Source of the DNA: Pseudomonadota bacterium
GTDB taxonomy: Bacteria > Pseudomonadota > Alphaproteobacteria > Caulobacterales > Caulobacteraceae
Direction: 5' to 3'
Length of the DNA: 7,983 bases
Assembly (NCBI GenBank): GCA_023409795.1
Contig: JAEYQX010000025.1
Coordinates: forward strand, 1 to 7,983
Made by a program: the position numbers and the translations under genes
Part shown: one piece after another, positions 1 to 5,839 of the stretch
Layout of the letters: each line of letters starts with the position of its first letter
How positions within the stretch are numbered: the stretch's first letter is position 1
Notes under the pieces: generated by a model
Seen by the model: only the letters and a program-made list of their open reading frames with translations
What the model was told of the DNA's origin: nothing
Databases searched by the model: none

Positions 1-1514
1 CGCGAGGTGTAGAAGCCGCGGCTGTCGTTGACGACGATCGGCGTCTTCTTGATCTTCAGGACATAGTCCAGGGCCTTGGCCAGAGCCTCGTCCGAGGTCT
101 TTTCGGCCATGATGATCTCGACCAGCATCATCTTGTCGACAGGCGAGAAGAAGTGGATGCCGATGAAGTCTTCCGGACGCACCGATGCCTCGGCCAGGCC
201 GGTGATCGGCAGGGTCGAGGTGTTGGAGCCGAAGATCGCGCCCTTTTCGAGCTGGGCCTCGGCATTTTTGGTGACGGTGGCCTTGATCTCGCGGTTTTCG
301 AACACGGCCTCGATCACCAGGTCCGAACCCTTGATCAGGTCGTAGTCGGTGGTCGGGGTGATCAGCGCCAGGATGCCGTCAGCCTTCTCCTGGGTCATGT
401 GACCACGCGAGACGCGCTTCTGGATCAGGTCCACAGCGTATTGCTTGCCCTTCTCCGCAGCTTCCTGGGTGGTGTCGATCAGGATGGTTTCGATACCGGC
501 CATGGCCTGGACGTAGGCAATGCCCGCACCCATCATGCCGGCACCGATGACGGTGACCTTCTTCGGATCCGACTTGGGCACGCCGGCGGGGCGGACGGCA
601 CCCTTGTCCAATTCCTGCTTGGACAGGAACAGCGAGCGGATCATGGCCTGGGCCTGCGGGGTCATCAGGGTCTTGATGAAGTAGCGGGTCTCGATACGTA
701 AGGCCGCATCCATCGGCACCTGGACGCCCTCATAGACGGCCTTCATCATGTTCAGAACGGCCGGATAATTGCCATAGGACTGCTTGCGCAGGATGGCGTT
801 GCCCATGATGAACACTTGCGCGCCGGCGGGGTGGTAGGGGCCGCCGCCGGGGATCTTGAACTTGGGTTCATCCCACGGCTGGACAGCCTTGCCGCCGTTC
901 TTGATCCAGGTCTTGGCCGCTTCGACCGACTGGCCGACTTCCACGACTTCGTGGACGACGCCTGCGCCCTTGGCGTCCATGGGGCGCCAAGACTTGCCTT
1001 CGGCCATCTGCATCAGGGCCGTCTGCACGCCGATCAGGCGGGTCAGGCGCTGGGTGCCGCCGCCGCCCGGGAACAGGCCGACCTTGATTTCCGGCAGACC
1101 CAGCTGGATCTTCGGATTGTTCTCGACCACGCGATAGTGGCAGGCGAGGGTGAACTCGAGGCCGCCGCCCAAAGCGAGGCCGTTGATGGCCGCGGCCACC
1201 GGCTTGCCGCAGGTTTCCAGCGCGCGGAAGGCACCGTTCAGTGCCCAGCCGGCGTCATAGGCAGCCTGAAGGTCGCCTGCGCCCGACAGCATGCCCGAAG
1301 CCATGTCGCCCAGGTCGGCACCGGCGCAGAAGCCCGAAGTCTTGCCCGAGGTGATGACCACGCCCTTGATGGCGTCGTCCGACTGGATCTTTTCGACCAG
1401 TTGCGGGATCTCCTTGATCACCGCGCCGGTCAGGGTGTTCATCGAACGACCCGGAACGTCGAAGGCAACGACGGCAATACCGTCGGCGTCGATCTCGATC
1501 TTGAAGTTTTCCAT
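1..1514 (-). CDS. fadB: FadB-type bifunctional enoyl-CoA hydratase / 3-hydroxyacyl-CoA dehydrogenase, C-terminus outside window
   Basis: This is the multifunctional alpha subunit of fatty-acid beta-oxidation. It hydrates trans-2-enoyl-CoA and oxidises the L-3-hydroxyacyl-CoA with NAD+, in the cytoplasm. About 504 codons are visible; family members are usually a little over 700 residues, so the end of the dehydrogenase region and the C-terminal domain are missing. The crotonase domain comes first: oxyanion-hole segment FCAGADL near residues 62-68, then NGLALGGGLEF with catalytic Glu120 and LGLPEIKVG with Glu142. The NAD-binding domain follows, with VIGAGMMGAG (GxGxxG at 324-329) and the dehydrogenase motif IHFFSP with His454 and Glu466, twelve residues apart as in E. 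coli FadB. The gene lies 17 bases after the thiolase stop with this start. I prefer the ATG at 1514 because the Shine-Dalgarno is 9 bases away; an in-frame ATG at 1520 would add Met-Thr. Confidence 0.95.
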   Translation of the reverse strand, partial: MENFKIEIDADGIAVVAFDVPGRSMNTLTGAVIKEIPQLVEKIQSDDAIKGVVITSGKTSGFCAGADLGDMASGMLSGAGDLQAAYDAGWALNGAFRALETCGKPVAAAINGLALGGGLEFTLACHYRVVENNPKIQLGLPEIKVGLFPGGGGTQRLTRLIGVQTALMQMAEGKSWRPMDAKGAGVVHEVVEVGQSVEAAKTWIKNGGKAVQPWDEPKFKIPGGGPYHPAGAQVFIMGNAILRKQSYGNYPAVLNMMKAVYEGVQVPMDAALRIETRYFIKTLMTPQAQAMIRSLFLSKQELDKGAVRPAGVPKSDPKKVTVIGAGMMGAGIAYVQAMAGIETILIDTTQEAAEKGKQYAVDLIQKRVSRGHMTQEKADGILALITPTTDYDLIKGSDLVIEAVFENREIKATVTKNAEAQLEKGAIFGSNTSTLPITGLAEASVRPEDFIGIHFFSPVDKMMLVEIIMAEKTSDEALAKALDYVLKIKKTPIVVNDSRGFYTS

Positions 1515-1523
1515 AGTCATTTG

Positions 1524-1529
1524 CTCCTC
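1524..1529 (-). promoter_or_regulatory. Shine-Dalgarno of fadB
   Basis: GAGGAG on the minus strand lies in the 11-base gap between the thiolase stop and the first fadB ATG. It is 3 bases from the ATG at 1520 and 9 bases from the ATG at 1514, which favours the second one. Its presence shows that fadB is translated from its own site within the operon. Confidence 0.7.
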
Positions 1530-1531
1530 GA

Positions 1532-2737
1532 TCAGACGCGTTCGATCACGGTGGCGGTGCCCATGCCGCCGCCGATGCACAGGGTGGCCAGGGCCGTCGA
1601 CTTGTCCGAGCGTTCCAGCTCGTCCAGCACGGTGCCGAGGATCATGGCACCGGTGGCACCCAGCGGGTGGCCCATGGCGATGGCACCGCCGCAGACGTTG
1701 ATCTTGTCGTGCGGGATATCCAGCGCCTGCATGTAGCGCAGGACCACGGCAGCAAAGGCTTCGTTCAGTTCATACAGGTCGATGTCGGCCACCGACATGC
1801 CCAGCTTGGCCAGCAGCTTGCGGGTCACCGGTTCCGGACCGGTCAGCATGATCGACGGTTCCGAACCGATCGAGGCACCGCCCAGGATCCTGGCGCGCGG
1901 CTTGAGGCCCAGGGCCTCGCCCATTTCCTTCGAGCCGATCAGCACGCCGGCCGCACCGTCCACGATGCCCGAGGAGTTACCCGGGGTGTGGACGTGGTTC
2001 ACGCCGGCCACTTCGGGGTAGCGCTGGTTGATCACGGCGTCGAAGCCCATGCCGCCCATCATGGTGAAGGACGGGTTCAGACCACCCAGGGTCTGCATGT
2101 CGGTGTTCGGACGGATGGTTTCGTCACGGTCCAGACGGGTCAGGCCCAGCTGGTCCTTCACGGCCACGACCGATTTGGCAAAGCGCTTTTCTTCCCACGA
2201 ACGGGCGGCGCGCTTGTGCGATTCCACCGAATAGGCGTCCACGTCATCGCGGCTGATGCCGTATTTCGAGGCGATCATGTCTGCCGACACGCCCTGCGGC
2301 ACGAAATAGGACGGGAAGGCCGAGGACGGATCGGTCGGCCATGCGCCGCCGTCCGAGCCCATGGGCACGCGGCTCATGGCCTCGACGCCACCGCCGATGG
2401 CCATGCCGGCTTCGCCCGACTTCACCTTGGCAGCGGCCACGTTCACGGCTTCCAGGCCCGAGGCGCAGAAGCGGTTCAGCTGGAAGCCGGCGGTTTCCTG
2501 TGCATAGCCGGCCGCCAGCACGGCGGTACGGGCGATACACGAGCCTTGCTCGCCAACCGGCGAGACGACGCCCAGGACAACGTCGTCGACCTTGGAGGTA
2601 TCGAGGTTGTTGCGATCGCGCAGGGCTTCCAGAACCTGAGACGCCAGGCTCAGGGCCGTGATCTCGTGAAGGCTGCCGTCCTTCTTGCCCTTGCCGCGCG
2701 GTGTACGCACGGCGTCATAAATATAGGCGTCAGCCAT
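1532..2737 (-). CDS. fadA: Thiolase (acetyl-CoA C-acyltransferase, FadA type)
   Basis: This 401-residue protein catalyses the last step of beta-oxidation, CoA-dependent cleavage of 3-ketoacyl-CoA to acetyl-CoA and a shortened acyl-CoA. The length is typical of a complete thiolase. The nucleophile is Cys91 in NRFCASGLEAV. The NEAFA motif is at 325-329. The general-base His357 lies in GGAIAMGHPLGATGA, and the second catalytic Cys387 in CIGGGMGTA. The start ATG follows an AGGGAG Shine-Dalgarno by 4 bases. It is the first gene of an operon with fadB, so it most likely serves as the beta subunit of that beta-oxidation complex, although a biosynthetic acetoacetyl-CoA thiolase cannot be excluded from the motifs alone. 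A palindromic candidate operator lies about 100 bases upstream. The symbol is by context and family; fadI or a thlA-like name would be an alternative. Confidence 0.93.
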   Translation of the reverse strand: MADAYIYDAVRTPRGKGKKDGSLHEITALSLASQVLEALRDRNNLDTSKVDDVVLGVVSPVGEQGSCIARTAVLAAGYAQETAGFQLNRFCASGLEAVNVAAAKVKSGEAGMAIGGGVEAMSRVPMGSDGGAWPTDPSSAFPSYFVPQGVSADMIASKYGISRDDVDAYSVESHKRAARSWEEKRFAKSVVAVKDQLGLTRLDRDETIRPNTDMQTLGGLNPSFTMMGGMGFDAVINQRYPEVAGVNHVHTPGNSSGIVDGAAGVLIGSKEMGEALGLKPRARILGGASIGSEPSIMLTGPEPVTRKLLAKLGMSVADIDLYELNEAFAAVVLRYMQALDIPHDKINVCGGAIAMGHPLGATGAMILGTVLDELERSDKSTALATLCIGGGMGTATVIERV

Positions 2738-2826
2738 GGGGCTCCCTCTCTCTTCCTTGATGGTGCCGCATTGCCGCCCGGGCAGGATTCCGGAGCGGAT
2801 ATGCGTCTGGAATTAAAACTCGAGGC

Positions 2827-2857
2827 CGTAGAAAGACGACGTTTACGTCAACGTCAA
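2827..2857 (-). promoter_or_regulatory. Candidate promoter of the fadA-fadB operon with overlapping palindromic operator
   Basis: On the minus strand TTGACG occurs twice in tandem (2857-2852 and 2851-2846). A weak -10-like TCTACG is at 2832-2827, 19 bases from the first and 13 from the second. An 18-bp palindrome at 2838-2855 (minus strand GACGTTGACGTAAACGTC, 16 of 18 positions symmetric) overlaps both -35 candidates and the spacer. It contains ACGT three times with a 6-base period. From memory, ACGT-rich palindromes of this kind are bound by the MerR-family regulator LiuR at fatty-acid and branched-chain amino-acid catabolic genes, and a 19-base spacer is typical of MerR-type promoters. The palindrome is directly visible; the regulator identity is inference. 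Confidence 0.5.
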
Positions 2858-2913
2858 GTAACAAGGCGCGTGAGAAGCCGGTTCCGCGGCAGTCTGTCAG
2901 ACAGGCGCGCGCC

Positions 2914-2938
2914 AGCCTCCCCCTGTCGGAGGGAGGCT
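2914..2938 (-). terminator. GC-rich hairpin after the sugar dehydrogenase gene (putative terminator)
   Basis: A 25-base inverted repeat with AGCCTCCC and GGGAGGCT arms forms an 8-bp perfect stem that can extend with one mismatch. It begins 26 bases after the stop of the minus-strand dehydrogenase gene. No T-run follows on either strand, so it may be a factor-assisted terminator or an RNA-stabilising 3' hairpin. The next bases hold two more self-complementary stretches, GGCGCGCGCC at 2904-2913 and GTCTGTCAGAC at 2892-2902, so the whole intergenic segment is rich in dyads. Confidence 0.45.
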
Positions 2939-2963
2939 CAAGTGTCCGGATCGGGGGGAGGGC

Positions 2964-4196
2964 CTAGGCGGCGCGGGCCAGGCGGACCAGCTTGCCGTCT
3001 TCCTCGTCGGTGATGACCCAGACGGCACCATCGGGGCCGACGGCGACGTCGCGCAGGCGCGCGTTCAGGCCGGTCAGCAGGCGCTCCTCGCCCACCACCC
3101 GATCATTCTCGATCACCAGCCGCGCCAGGTGCTTGCCGCCCAGGCCCGCGATCAGGGCATTGCCCTGCCAGCCGGGGAACATCTCGCCCTGATAAAAGGT
3201 CATGCCGCCCGGCGCGATCACCGGGTCCCAGTAATAGACCGGCTGGACCGTGCCCTCGGCCGTGGTCGAGGCCCCCTCGATGGCCCCGCCGGCATATTCG
3301 ATGCCATAGGCGGCGATGGGCCAGCCATAGTTGTTGCCCGGCCGGATCAGGTTCAGCTCATCGCCGCCGCGCGTGCCGTGCTCGATGGTCCAGACCGCGC
3401 CCGTGCCCGGCTGGATGGCAATGCCCTGCGGATTGCGGTGGCCATAGGTGAAGTTGTGCGGCAGGGCACCCTCGCGGCCGACGAAGGGGTTGTCGTCCGG
3501 CACCGTGCCATCGGCATTGATGCGGATCACCTTGCCATGGTGGGTGCCCAGGTCCTGGGCATCCGGGCGCCTGGGCTTGTCCGAGCGCTCGCCGATGGTG
3601 ATGTAGAGCTTGCCATCAGGGCCAAAGGCCAGGGATGAGCCATAGTGCTTGTCGCCGTCATAGGTCTGGGCCACGGCAAAGATGGTCTGGAGGTTCTCCA
3701 GCGCCTTGCCGTCAGCGGACAGGCGGGCGCGCGACACGGCCGTGCCGTTGCCGCCCTGGCGCGGCTGGGCATAGGAGAAGTAGACCAGCCGGTCCTGCGC
3801 GAACGAGGGGCTCAGGATCACGTCCAGCAGCCCGCCCTGGCCCTTGGCGTCGACGGCGGGCACGCCGGCGATCGGCTCGCCCACCTGGCCCTGGGCCGTG
3901 ACCAGGCGCAGGCGGCCCGGCGTTTCGGTCACCCGCCAGTTACCGTCCGGCAGCAGGGCCAGGCCCCAGGGATTGACCAGTCCGCTGGCCACGACCGTGC
4001 TGTTCAGCGTGGCCTCGGTGCGCACCCCGGGGGCCCGCGTCTGGCCCTCGAAGGCGGGCATCTGCTCGGGGTTGTTGGCCGGGCGCGTCTCGACCGGGGC
4101 CAGGGCGGTGGCGGGGGTGCTGTCCTGGCTGTTGGCACCGCAGGCAGCGGTCATGACCAGCATCGAGACGGTGGCCGCAAGGGCGAACGGGCGCAT
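2964..4196 (-). CDS. PQQ-dependent sugar dehydrogenase family (GSDH) lipoprotein
   Basis: This 410-residue protein belongs to the six-bladed beta-propeller GSDH family of soluble aldose and glucose dehydrogenases, which oxidise sugars with PQQ outside the cytoplasm. The N-terminus is a lipoprotein signal (hydrophobic 5-17, lipobox TAAC with Cys19, Gly at +2, so no inner-membrane retention signal is seen). A Ser/Thr/Pro/Ala-rich linker follows. Family motifs are NPWGLALLPDG from about 75, HYGSSLAFGPDG with His184 (the position matching the catalytic His of the family), YGHRNPQG at 251-258, HGTRGGDELN at 273-282 and NNYGWP at 288-293. I chose ATG 4196 because GGAG lies 6 bases upstream and a signal peptide follows at once; an upstream in-frame ATG at 4340 would bury that signal. 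Substrate and true PQQ dependence are not readable from sequence, and no PQQ synthesis genes lie nearby. Confidence 0.9.
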   Translation of the reverse strand: MRPFALAATVSMLVMTAACGANSQDSTPATALAPVETRPANNPEQMPAFEGQTRAPGVRTEATLNSTVVASGLVNPWGLALLPDGNWRVTETPGRLRLVTAQGQVGEPIAGVPAVDAKGQGGLLDVILSPSFAQDRLVYFSYAQPRQGGNGTAVSRARLSADGKALENLQTIFAVAQTYDGDKHYGSSLAFGPDGKLYITIGERSDKPRRPDAQDLGTHHGKVIRINADGTVPDDNPFVGREGALPHNFTYGHRNPQGIAIQPGTGAVWTIEHGTRGGDELNLIRPGNNYGWPIAAYGIEYAGGAIEGASTTAEGTVQPVYYWDPVIAPGGMTFYQGEMFPGWQGNALIAGLGGKHLARLVIENDRVVGEERLLTGLNARLRDVAVGPDGAVWVITDEEDGKLVRLARAA

Positions 4197-4350
4197 GGAA
4201 GGCTCCAAAGTCCTGGGATTTGCCATTAACTTGCCGCGATCTGGCCGCTGTGGCGAGCCGAAAGCGCAAAGAGGCGATTTCCTTGGCGGATTTAAGTGCT
4301 CAACCATCTTGATCCGGCCTCGAGGCGGCGATATACGCACGCCTCTCGCG

Positions 4351-4356
4351 TTGACG
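4351..4356 (+). promoter_or_regulatory. Possible -35 element of the tRNA promoter
   Basis: TTGACG stands 29 bases before the mature tRNA start, a reasonable place for a -35 element of a tRNA transcript with a very short leader. No convincing -10 (GCTANAWC or TATAAT-like) is seen at the expected distance, so this is only a weak call. The 189 bases between the dehydrogenase start and the tRNA hold nothing else I recognise. Confidence 0.3.
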
Positions 4357-4385
4357 GCCCTGCCGAAACACGAGGCCCGTTATGG

Positions 4386-4462
4386 GGTTGGGTAGCTCAG
4401 ATGGTTAGAGCGGTGGATTCATAACCCACAGGTCGGCGGTTCGATTCCGCCTCCAACCACCA
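4386..4462 (+). tRNA. tRNA-Met (CAU), elongator type
   Basis: A complete 77-base cloverleaf with encoded CCA is visible. The acceptor stem is GGTTGGG with TCCAACC (last pair G-T), the D stem GCTC/GAGC, the anticodon stem GTGGA/CCCAC around loop TTCATAA, and the T arm GGCGG-TTCGATT-CCGCC. The anticodon is CAT at loop positions 34-36. The paired G1-C72 end excludes the initiator tRNA, which has an unpaired position 1-72. A CAU tRNA could also be the lysidine-modified isoleucine species; the U4-A69 pair resembles elongator methionine tRNA, so I favour that. The last anticodon-stem pair (31-39) is an A-C mismatch. Confidence 0.93.
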
Positions 4463-4476
4463 TTACCTCCGGGCAT

Positions 4477-4492
4477 CGGGTCGATGGACCCG
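4477..4492 (+). terminator. Hairpin just after the tRNA (weak terminator candidate)
   Basis: CGGGTC-GATG-GACCCG forms a perfect 6-bp stem with a 4-base loop, starting 15 bases after the tRNA. A second stem, CCGGC with GCCGG, follows at 4500-4517. Neither is followed directly by a T-run; TTTT appears only at 4538-4541. Either hairpin could serve in ending or processing the tRNA transcript. The rest of this interval, up to the stop of the converging lipoprotein gene, shows only a GCCAGG-C-CCTGGC dyad at 4558-4570. Confidence 0.35.
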
Positions 4493-4574
4493 CACCGTAC
4501 CGGCTCGAAGCTGCCGGATCTGCCTAAGACCAGACTGTTTTCAGGACCCGGCGACCCGCCAGGCCCTGGCCGTT

Positions 4575-4811
4575 TCAGTCGCGGTCCGACAGGCGCGAGG
4601 CCCCGCCGGTGATCTTGCACACATAGTCGGTCTGGGCTCGCCCGGTCTGCAGGCCTGACGGGGTCAGGATGCCGCCGCGCGCCACGCAGTCGGTGTCCAA
4701 GGTCTTCAGCTCATCATTATAGGACGGGTGCCCGCCACGGGTCGCGCAGGCCGACAGGCCCAGGCTAAGGGCCAGGCTGAGGCCGATCGTGCCGAACAGG
4801 ATGGGGCGCAT
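4575..4811 (-). CDS. Small lipoprotein of unknown function
   Basis: The product is 78 residues. Residues 4-21 are a hydrophobic signal that ends in the lipobox LSAC, so Cys22 would be lipidated; Ala at +2 suggests transport to the outer membrane. The mature part is about 57 residues, hydrophilic, with two further cysteines (Cys42 and Cys65) flanking a Gly-rich turn segment CVARGGILTPSG and TDYVC. These two could form a disulfide in the periplasm. I do not recognise a named family. A strong AGGAG lies 7 bases before the ATG, and GC-rich third positions continue through the frame, which supports a real gene. It is 93 bases downstream of mntP on the same strand, so it may be co-transcribed with it, but nothing in the sequence ties it to manganese. 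Confidence 0.8.
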   Translation of the reverse strand: MRPILFGTIGLSLALSLGLSACATRGGHPSYNDELKTLDTDCVARGGILTPSGLQTGRAQTDYVCKITGGASRLSDRD

Positions 4812-4904
4812 CGGAAGGCTCCTTTGGAACGCAGGAAAACAGCAACGACGATCGGCCTGATGCCCCGGCTTGGCAAGACACCAAACGGTCGTGACGTCCC
4901 TGCC

Positions 4905-5489
4905 TCAAAGACTGACGTAGCCCAGATGTTCCAGCAGGATCTTCAGGCCCAGGGCGATCAGGGCCACGCCGCCGACCAGTTCGACGATCTTGCCCAGGCG
5001 GATGCCGGCCATCTTGCCGATCAGCAGGCCCAGGGTGGCCAGGACAAAGGTGGTGATGCCGATGGCTGCGGCAATCAGCCAGATGTTCTCGCCCAGCAGG
5101 GCCAGGCTGACGCCGATGGCCCCGGCGTCGATCGAGGTGCCGACCGCCGTGGCGACCAGGGCCACCAGGCCGCGCCGTGCCGTGCGTCCTGGCTCGTTCT
5201 CCGCCTCGTCCGGCTCGGGGGCCTGCAGGGCCTCCCAAATCATCTTGGCCCCGACCGCGCCCAGCAGGCCAAAGGCGATCCAGTGGTCGATGGCCTCGAC
5301 CAGCCCCGCCGCCAGGATGCCCAGGCCAAAGCCGATCAGCGGGGTGGCGGCTTCGATCAGGCCAAAGACCAGCCCCTGCCTCAGGGCCTGGGGCAGGGTG
5401 GGGCGATGGGCGGCCCCGCGGCCGATGGCGGCGGCAAAGGCATCAGCCGACATACTCAGCGACAGGATCAGGATGGCAACAGGGGTCAA
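4905..5489 (-). CDS. mntP: MntP manganese efflux pump
   Basis: This 194-residue inner-membrane protein exports Mn2+ and protects against manganese excess. Its length matches the family (E. coli MntP has 188). About six hydrophobic helices are seen near 3-22, 36-57, 59-80, 106-128, 131-153 and 168-188, with an acidic to basic cytoplasmic loop at about 89-106. The two-fold internal repeat carries the family's acidic motifs: SMSADAFAAAIG with Asp16 and VGTSIDAGAIGVSLA with Asp121. EAATPLIGFGLG at about 46-57 is also typical. The start codon is TTG at 5489. No ATG or GTG is available before the first helix motif, and this start puts Asp16 at the same position as in E. coli. The only ribosome-binding sequence nearby is a weak TGAGA inside the riboswitch 3' strand, so translation is probably controlled by it. 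Confidence 0.93.
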   Translation of the reverse strand: MTPVAILILSLSMSADAFAAAIGRGAAHRPTLPQALRQGLVFGLIEAATPLIGFGLGILAAGLVEAIDHWIAFGLLGAVGAKMIWEALQAPEPDEAENEPGRTARRGLVALVATAVGTSIDAGAIGVSLALLGENIWLIAAAIGITTFVLATLGLLIGKMAGIRLGKIVELVGGVALIALGLKILLEHLGYVSL

Positions 5490-5665
5490 GGCAGTCTCAG
5501 GGCCGGGCGCGTGACAGCACGTCCGGGCGCAGGCCGGCGCGGCCCCCGGATCGTGCTGGTCTCGCTAGGCTGACCCTGGAAACAGGTCTGCTGATCGCGC
5601 CATGCCCGCAGGCAAGTGTGTTGACGCGATCCCGGAATAGGGCCCCGGAAGCTACTCCCCAACGC
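5490..5665 (-). promoter_or_regulatory. yybP-ykoY manganese riboswitch in the mntP leader
   Basis: Reading the minus strand, the conserved blocks of this riboswitch class appear in order: GGGGAGTAGC (5660-5651), CGTCAACACACTTGCC (5626-5611), AGCGAGACC (5566-5558) and CCTGAGACTGCC (5501-5490). Several helices fit around them: TTCCGG/CCGGGA close to the 5' end; a perfect GATCGCG/CGCGATC stem at 5631-5593 with an inner TGCC/GGCA hairpin; GACCTG/CAGGGTC; and a long arm at 5558-5515 with CAGCACG/CGTGCTG plus TCCGGG/CCCGGA. TTGGGG and CCCTGA can pair as the closing stem. The class binds Mn2+ and commonly controls mntP-like exporters, which is the gene directly downstream. The 3' strand abuts the TTG start, so translational control is the likely mode. 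Exact ends are approximate. Confidence 0.88.
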
Positions 5666-5670
5666 GGCGG

Positions 5671-5699
5671 GGTTTAGCGGCAGTGGTGCGGGGAATCAA
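5671..5699 (-). promoter_or_regulatory. Promoter of mntP and its riboswitch
   Basis: On the minus strand TTGATTC (5699-5693) and GCTAAACC (5678-5671) are separated by 14 bases. This agrees well with the Caulobacter housekeeping pattern TTGACgS-N10-14-GCTANAWC; seven of eight -10 positions fit. A start 6-8 bases downstream would put the first transcribed base at about 5663-5665, just before the conserved GGGGAGTAGC of the riboswitch. That placement supports both calls. Confidence 0.65.
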
Positions 5700-5776
5700 C
5701 CGGGCCCCGGCGCGGCCTCCTGCGAGGATTTCGGGCCCTGCGTGGTTTCGGCCTTGTGACGATTTCGGGGCCGTGG

Positions 5777-5804
5777 GGACAAGGGCCGTGGATTGTGCTA
5801 AAGA
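5777..5804 (+). promoter_or_regulatory. Candidate promoter of rlmN
   Basis: GGGACAA (5777-5783) and GCTAAAGA (5797-5804) are 13 bases apart, matching the spacing and the GCTANA core of the Caulobacter housekeeping consensus, with a -35 that fits only in its GACA part. It lies about 36 bases before the TTG chosen as the rlmN start and downstream of the longer GTG alternative, so it also bears on the start choice. It is divergent from the mntP promoter, with 77 bases between the two. Confidence 0.5.
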
Positions 5805-5839
5805 CCGCCGCTTCATCTTCCGCCGCAGGATATCCAGCC

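Noticed and set aside
816..1736. A 306-codon plus-strand frame opposite fadB and the end of fadA.
   Set aside because: It runs antisense to clear crotonase and thiolase motifs and has no domain signal; typical of high-GC coding DNA.
1667..3013. A 448-codon open frame on the plus strand opposite the thiolase gene.
   Set aside because: It is the antisense shadow of a GC-rich gene. It has no recognisable domain, is rich in His, Arg and Gly, and its opposite strand encodes a full thiolase with all catalytic residues.
4197..4340. N-terminal extension of the sugar dehydrogenase to ATG 4340.
   Set aside because: It would place 48 charged residues before a clear lipoprotein signal peptide, and the ATG at 4196 has its own well-spaced Shine-Dalgarno.
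4386..4462. The tRNA gene as an attachment site of an integrated element.
   Set aside because: No integrase, no direct repeat of the tRNA 3' end and no mobile genes are seen within the window; the flanks are ordinary chromosomal genes.
5661..5676. CCCC just upstream of the riboswitch pairing with its GGGG as an alternative hairpin.
   Set aside because: The candidate promoter -10 covers these C bases, so they would probably not be transcribed.
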